From assembly GCF_047607445.1 (NCBI RefSeq), contig NZ_JBLKRT010000006.1:65363-129362 (forward strand): 64,000 nucleotides of DNA. The letters run 5' to 3'. Within the stretch, counting starts at the first letter, position 1. Each line of letters opens with the position of its first letter. The notes beneath the pieces were generated by a model, which saw only the letters and a program-made list of their open reading frames with translations, did no database searches and had not been told where the DNA came from. The position numbers and the translations under genes were made by a program. Positions 61,401 to 64,000 of the stretch are shown here, piece after piece. The DNA comes from Crystallibacter sulfonylureivorans_A. GTDB lineage: Bacteria > Actinomycetota > Actinomycetes > Actinomycetales > Micrococcaceae.

Positions 61401-62075
61401 CATCGATTCGACTTCGTCGCCAAAGAACTCAATCCGGACCGGATGGTCGTCGGTGGGCGAGAAGACATCCAAAATCCCGCCGCGCACGGCAAACTCGCCG
61501 CGTCGGCTGACCATGTCCACCCGGGCGTAGGCCGCGTCGGACAACCGACGGACCACGTCGGTAAAGGCGACCTCGTCGCCGACCGCCAGTGCGACCGGCT
61601 GCAGCTCGCCCAGCCCCTGGACCAGCGGCTGAAGTACTGCGCGCACCGGCGCGATGACCACGCGCAGCGGCGCCGCACCGTCGTCGTGCTTTAGCCGGCG
61701 CAGCACCGAGAGCCGGCGCCCCACGGTGTCTGACCGCGGCGACAACCGCTCGTGCGGCAACGTCTCCCAGCTGGGAAATTCCTCGATGGATTCATCCGGC
61801 AGGTAGCTCCGCAGCGCCGCGGCCAGGTCTTCCGTCTCCCGCCCGGTTGCCGTGACCGCCAGCACCACCGGTGATCGACCAAGGCCGCCCGCGGCCGCGT
61901 GGAGATCCGTCTCCAGACCCTGCACCATCTCCGCCAGCAGCGCCGCGCGCAACCCGGGCGGTGCGCCGATCTGCAGATCCTCGCTGCGCTCTGCCACCGG
62001 CCGGGCCGACTGCAGCCGCACCTTGGCGAACGAATCGTCCTGGGCGAGGGCTGTGCGCAGTCCGTTCAGGCTCAT
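58467..62075 (-). CDS. mfd: Transcription-repair coupling factor
   Basis: 1202 aa from the ATG at 62075 (MSLNGLRTALAQD); ATGs at 62084 and 62108 are alternatives. Domain order of Mfd: UvrB-like N-terminal region (GSPPGLRAALLAEMV, FPSWETLPHERLSPRSDTVGRRL), the RNA-polymerase-interacting domain (LTEGDFVVHEQHGVGKFVELV), superfamily 2 translocase motifs (SGDVGYGKTEIAVRAAF, VIVDEEQRFGVEHKE, SATPIPRTLEMS, ATTIIETGLDISNANTLIVDRAD, QLRGRVGRGRERAYAYF) and the C-terminal TRCF domain. It removes stalled RNA polymerase and recruits UvrA. Monocistronic by layout. Confidence 0.96.
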   Translation of the reverse strand: MSLNGLRTALAQDDSFAKVRLQSARPVAERSEDLQIGAPPGLRAALLAEMVQGLETDLHAAAGGLGRSPVVLAVTATGRETEDLAAALRSYLPDESIEEFPSWETLPHERLSPRSDTVGRRLSVLRRLKHDDGAAPLRVVIAPVRAVLQPLVQGLGELQPVALAVGDEVAFTDVVRRLSDAAYARVDMVSRRGEFAVRGGILDVFSPTDDHPVRIEFFGDEVESMRWFAVADQRSLAGEHVKHPTRLYAPPCRELLITPSVMSRAAKLKDQMPAAADMLEKIAGGVAVEGMESLSPVLVDAMVPFVGELPPGSIAVVIEPEKVRSRAHDLETTNDEFLAAAWATASEGGDAPLDLALQGDLEQAGFRSLGDTRTAAGEHEVSWWSITSFNPDDETVLDIDTLTIAAREPRGYQGDVAEMMEFIGSRVRDQWRVVVATEGPGPASRMAELFHDAQIPATRVESLENEPQPGIIEITTASTGKGFVFDGLKLGLLTEADLLGRASARSTKDMRKMPSRRRNAVDPLQLTEGDFVVHEQHGVGKFVELVQRSSGAGPTKAMREYLVLEYAPSKRGAPGDRLFVPTDQLDQVTRYVGGETPVLSKMGGSDWAKTKSQARKAVKEIAGELIRLYSARMASRGHAFGPDTPWQRELEEAFPYIETPDQLTTINEVKADMEREIPMDRLVSGDVGYGKTEIAVRAAFKAVQDGKQAAVLVPTTLLSQQHFETFSERFSGFPVRVKALSRFQTSKEAKDTMEGIKNGSIDVVIGTHRLLSKEVQFKDLGLVIVDEEQRFGVEHKEALKKMRTNVDVLAMSATPIPRTLEMSLTGIRETSTLATPPEERHPVLTYVGPYTDKQTTAAIRRELMREGQVFFVHNRVSSIERQAARIRELVPEARVEVAHGQMSESRLEQIIVDFWEKRFDVLVCTTIIETGLDISNANTLIVDRADRYGLSQLHQLRGRVGRGRERAYAYFLFDAEKPLGEVALERLKAVAAHNELGAGMQLALKDLEIRGAGNLLGGEQSGHIAGVGFDLYIRLVGEAVADFRGETEQKVADMKIELPVNAHLPHDYVPGERLRLEAYRKLAQAATDEAIAEVVAELTDRYGELPEPVQNLVAVARFRVRARAAGLTDVAVQGNFIKFAPAALPESKAMRLTRMYPGSQVKPALDFILIPKPKTARIGGKDLADQQILEWAQGVIDAVFTD

Positions 62076-62212
62076 TGTTTCCATCTTCTTCCGGTCGGGG
62101 CGCAACACGAATACCCTCCAGTTCGGCGGAACTGAGGGTCAGAAAACCAACTTTACCGCGCACAGTAGGATGGATGCTGGCCCAACTAGTTCCGAGAAAT
62201 CCGGGAGTCCTT

Positions 62213-62713
62213 ATGGCGCTCAGCGCTTCAACCACCCTGCCCTACCCCGCAGCCAAGGTCACCGAAACCTTTACCGACGAGGCGTTTCTGCGCCACATCA
62301 GCGAATTGGTCGGCGGCTCCCTGGAGTCGGTGCAGCGCGACGGCGACGTGTCCGGCGCCTTCACCCTGACCGTGGTCCGCAAGGTTCCCAGCGCGCGGCT
62401 GCCCGAGATCGCCAAGAAGATGCTGGGCGACTCGCTCACCGTCACCCAGACTGAACGCTGGCAGGCCCCTGCGGCCGATGGCTCGCGGACTGCCGACGTC
62501 ACCATGAAGGTGGCCGGAGCGCCGGTGGACGTCAACGCGGTCCAGCAGCTGGTTGCCGATGGGGGTTCCACCCGCGTGGACCTGACCGGTGATGTGAAAT
62601 CCTCCATCCCGTTCCTGGGTGGCAAGATTGCCGCCGCGGCCGAACCCATGCTGGGCAAGGCCCTGAACATCCAGGCGCAGCAGGCCGAGGCCTGGCTGTC
62701 CGGACGCTCCTAA
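62213..62713 (+). CDS. DUF2505 family protein
   Basis: 166 aa from the ATG at 62213 (GGGAG upstream). A START/SRPBCC-like single domain: MALSASTTLPYPAAKVTETFTDEAFL, then alternating strands and FLGGKIAAAAEPMLGKALNIQAQQAEAWL at the C-terminal helix. The family is actinobacterial and has no assigned function; the fold suggests binding of a hydrophobic ligand. Divergent from mfd. Confidence 0.85.
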   Translation: MALSASTTLPYPAAKVTETFTDEAFLRHISELVGGSLESVQRDGDVSGAFTLTVVRKVPSARLPEIAKKMLGDSLTVTQTERWQAPAADGSRTADVTMKVAGAPVDVNAVQQLVADGGSTRVDLTGDVKSSIPFLGGKIAAAAEPMLGKALNIQAQQAEAWLSGRS

Positions 62714-62728
62714 CCCGGGGCAGCAGCA

Positions 62729-62950
62729 GTGAGCATTCCAGCCGCCCTGGCCTGGGTTCTGATCCTCGCCGGCCTGTGGGCTTTGCTCGTCTGGGTGCCG
62801 CACCTCATCCGGGTGTCGAAAGACCCGCGGTCCAAGGACGAGAAGGGCGCAATGACCCGCTACTTCACCATGGAGTTCATGAAGGCAACCACCTCCATGA
62901 TCTTGGGCATTGCCACGTTGGTGATCGGCGCCCGTGGACTCGCGGGGTAG
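62729..62950 (+). CDS. Small two-helix membrane protein, 73 aa
   Basis: GTG start 15 nt after the DUF2505 gene, likely co-transcribed. Helices AALAWVLILAGLWALLVWVPHLI and MKATTSMILGIATLVIGA flank a charged loop (RVSKDPRSKDEKGAMTRYF). No family recognised. Ends before a strong bidirectional hairpin. Confidence 0.75.
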   Translation: MSIPAALAWVLILAGLWALLVWVPHLIRVSKDPRSKDEKGAMTRYFTMEFMKATTSMILGIATLVIGARGLAG

Positions 62951-62959
62951 GCAGCAGGA

Positions 62960-63001
62960 CATAGCAAGGGCCGGGCAGCGAACTGCCCGGCCCTTGCTAT
63001 G
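62960..63001. terminator. Bidirectional terminator hairpin
   Basis: A perfect 19-bp stem (62960-62978 with 62983-63001) and CGAA loop between the convergent small membrane protein and sufU genes. Confidence 0.85.
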
Positions 63002-63008
63002 TTGAGGG

Positions 63009-63470
63009 TCAGTTCGCCGCCAAAAGGGCTTCCTCCAGCGCCACCCAGGCCAGCATGGCGCATTTGACCCGTGCCGGGTAGCGGGAGACGCCCGAGAGCG
63101 CGGCGGCGTCGCCCAGGATTTCTTCGTCAGCCTCGATGCTCCCCCGGGAACGCATCAGCTCGCGGAAGTTGTCCACCACTTTCAGCAGTTCCTCCCGGTC
63201 CATGCCCTGCGCCAGGTCGCTTAGCACGGACGCCGAGGCCATCGAGATGGAGCAGCCCTGGCCGTCCCAGCTAATCGCGGACAGGGTGGTGGCGGCGCCG
63301 TCGTTGTGCACGGCTGCCCGCAGCGTGATTTCATCCCCGCAGGTGGGATTGAGCATGTGCGATTCACCGGATTTGTCGCCCGCCGGCGGATCTGCCAGCG
63401 GCGACCCGTTCCGCTTTTTGGCATGTTCCAGAATGATCTGCTGATACAGCTGCTGCAGTTCGGCGCTCAC
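63009..63470 (-). CDS. sufU: Fe-S cluster assembly scaffold/sulfur acceptor SufU
   Basis: 153 aa from the GTG at 63470, 1 bp after the sufS stop; a longer frame to 63800 only overlaps sufS. SufU features: LQQLYQQIILEHAKKRNGS, the three Cys in NPTCGDEI, DGQGCSISMASASVL and RVKCAMLAW, plus Asp of the CGD motif. It holds zinc and accepts sulfane sulfur from SufS in Gram-positive bacteria. Translational coupling with sufS supports this. Confidence 0.95.
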   Translation of the reverse strand: MSAELQQLYQQIILEHAKKRNGSPLADPPAGDKSGESHMLNPTCGDEITLRAAVHNDGAATTLSAISWDGQGCSISMASASVLSDLAQGMDREELLKVVDNFRELMRSRGSIEADEEILGDAAALSGVSRYPARVKCAMLAWVALEEALLAAN

Positions 63471-63471
63471 G

Positions 63472-64000
63472 TCAGTTGGCTCCAAAGAACGGGCGGACCC
63501 CGGCGACGGCGTCCAGGAAAGCGTCGACGTCGTCCGTGGTGTTGTACAGGTAGGTGCTGGCCCGGGTGGTCGCCACCAGCCCGAGGCGCCGGTGCAGCGG
63601 CTGCGCGCAGTGATGGCCCACGCGCACGGCAATGCCCTTGTCATCCAGGAACTGCCCCACATCGTGGGCATGCACGCCGTCCACATCGAAGGCGGCCAGT
63701 CCAATCCGCTCGGCACCGGCGGCTGGCCCGAGCACCCGGACACCGTCAATGGCCTCCAAACCGGCGACCAGCCGCTGCCCCAGCTCGGCTTCCCACGCAT
63801 GGATTCGGTCCATGCCCGTTTCGCGCAGATAGTCCACGGCTGCGGCCAGAGCCACCGCCTGCGAAATCCGCTGCGTCCCCGCTTCGAACCGCTGCGGAGA
63901 AGGCAGATAGTCGGCCTTTTCCATGGTCACGGTGGTGATCATGGAGCCGCCGGTCAGGAACGGCGGCATCGCGTTAAGCAGTTCCGCCTTCCCGTACAGC
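63472..64000 (-). CDS. sufS: Cysteine desulfurase SufS (N-terminus outside window)
   Basis: About 176 C-terminal residues of a roughly 410-residue class V aminotransferase-fold enzyme; the frame is open to the right edge. Visible are LYGKAELLNAMPPFLTGG and FEAGTQRISQAVALAAAVDYL, and the active-site loop RVGHHCAQPLHRRLG with the catalytic Cys. The PLP lysine lies outside the window. It mobilises sulfur from cysteine for the SUF system, delivering it to SufU encoded 1 bp downstream. Confidence 0.94.
   Translation of the reverse strand, partial: LYGKAELLNAMPPFLTGGSMITTVTMEKADYLPSPQRFEAGTQRISQAVALAAAVDYLRETGMDRIHAWEAELGQRLVAGLEAIDGVRVLGPAAGAERIGLAAFDVDGVHAHDVGQFLDDKGIAVRVGHHCAQPLHRRLGLVATTRASTYLYNTTDDVDAFLDAVAGVRPFFGAN

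Noticed and set aside
1..64000. CRISPR arrays, tRNA or rRNA genes, insertion sequences, prophage
   Set aside because: I looked for regular repeat-spacer units, tRNA T-loop patterns, transposase motifs and phage genes and found none; a computational scan would be more sensitive.

Overview
The window is high-GC DNA (roughly two thirds G+C, strong GC bias at third codon positions) from a free-living actinobacterium. It looks most like Micrococcaceae, Arthrobacter or a close relative. That assignment is an inference from a mycobacteria-like birA/accD/accE/maf/accA order, the GTG and TTG starts, a DUF222-HNH gene and a PFNA-type surface cluster. I see no rRNA, tRNA, insertion sequence, prophage or CRISPR array; this is chromosomal backbone with some accessory inserts.

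Left (1-12.8 kb, all minus strand): a giant membrane-anchored Ig-like/fibronectin III protein is followed by a MoxR ATPase, a DUF58 protein, a membrane transglutaminase-like protein, an RDD-FHA protein and a PP2C phosphatase that runs off the left edge. Most junctions overlap by 4-16 nt. The gene set matches the PFNA cluster described in bifidobacteria, in which a Ser/Thr kinase is expected next (outside the window).

13.3-27.1 kb: a DUF222-HNH protein, a class III adenylate cyclase, a PH-domain membrane protein, and then the acyl-CoA carboxylase region: birA (minus) divergent from accD-accE, maf, and accA (biotin carboxylase plus biotin carrier). A VOC protein, a lipoprotein serpin and a DUF885 peptidase are inserted between accE and maf. 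The same inverted repeat, TGTAGG-N3-CCTACA, lies in the birA/accD gap and in the maf/accA gap, suggesting shared control of the carboxylase subunits and the enzyme that biotinylates them.

27-40 kb: a small GlsB/YeaQ membrane protein, a 1.8k-residue secreted animal-type heme peroxidase carrying cell-wall-binding and calcium-binding repeats, an MHS-family transporter, tex, a degenerate Hpt protein with a possible leader peptide, and an orphan OmpR-type response regulator.

40-46.5 kb: nucleoside and sugar-phosphate metabolism (LpdA-like quinone reductase, purine nucleoside phosphorylase, phosphohexomutase, deoxyribose-phosphate aldolase), then nhaA behind a compact, possibly structured 5' leader.

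46.6-56.1 kb: an orphan sensor kinase, a secreted M28 peptidase, VanZ, a UDP-sugar dehydrogenase, a secreted M1-like protein that has lost all its metal ligands, an LCP protein and two small membrane proteins: a cell-envelope district.

56.1-64 kb: a MarR regulator divergent from an ABC exporter with a palindrome between them, then mfd, a DUF2505 protein, a small membrane protein, sufU and the 3' part of sufS, which runs off the right edge.
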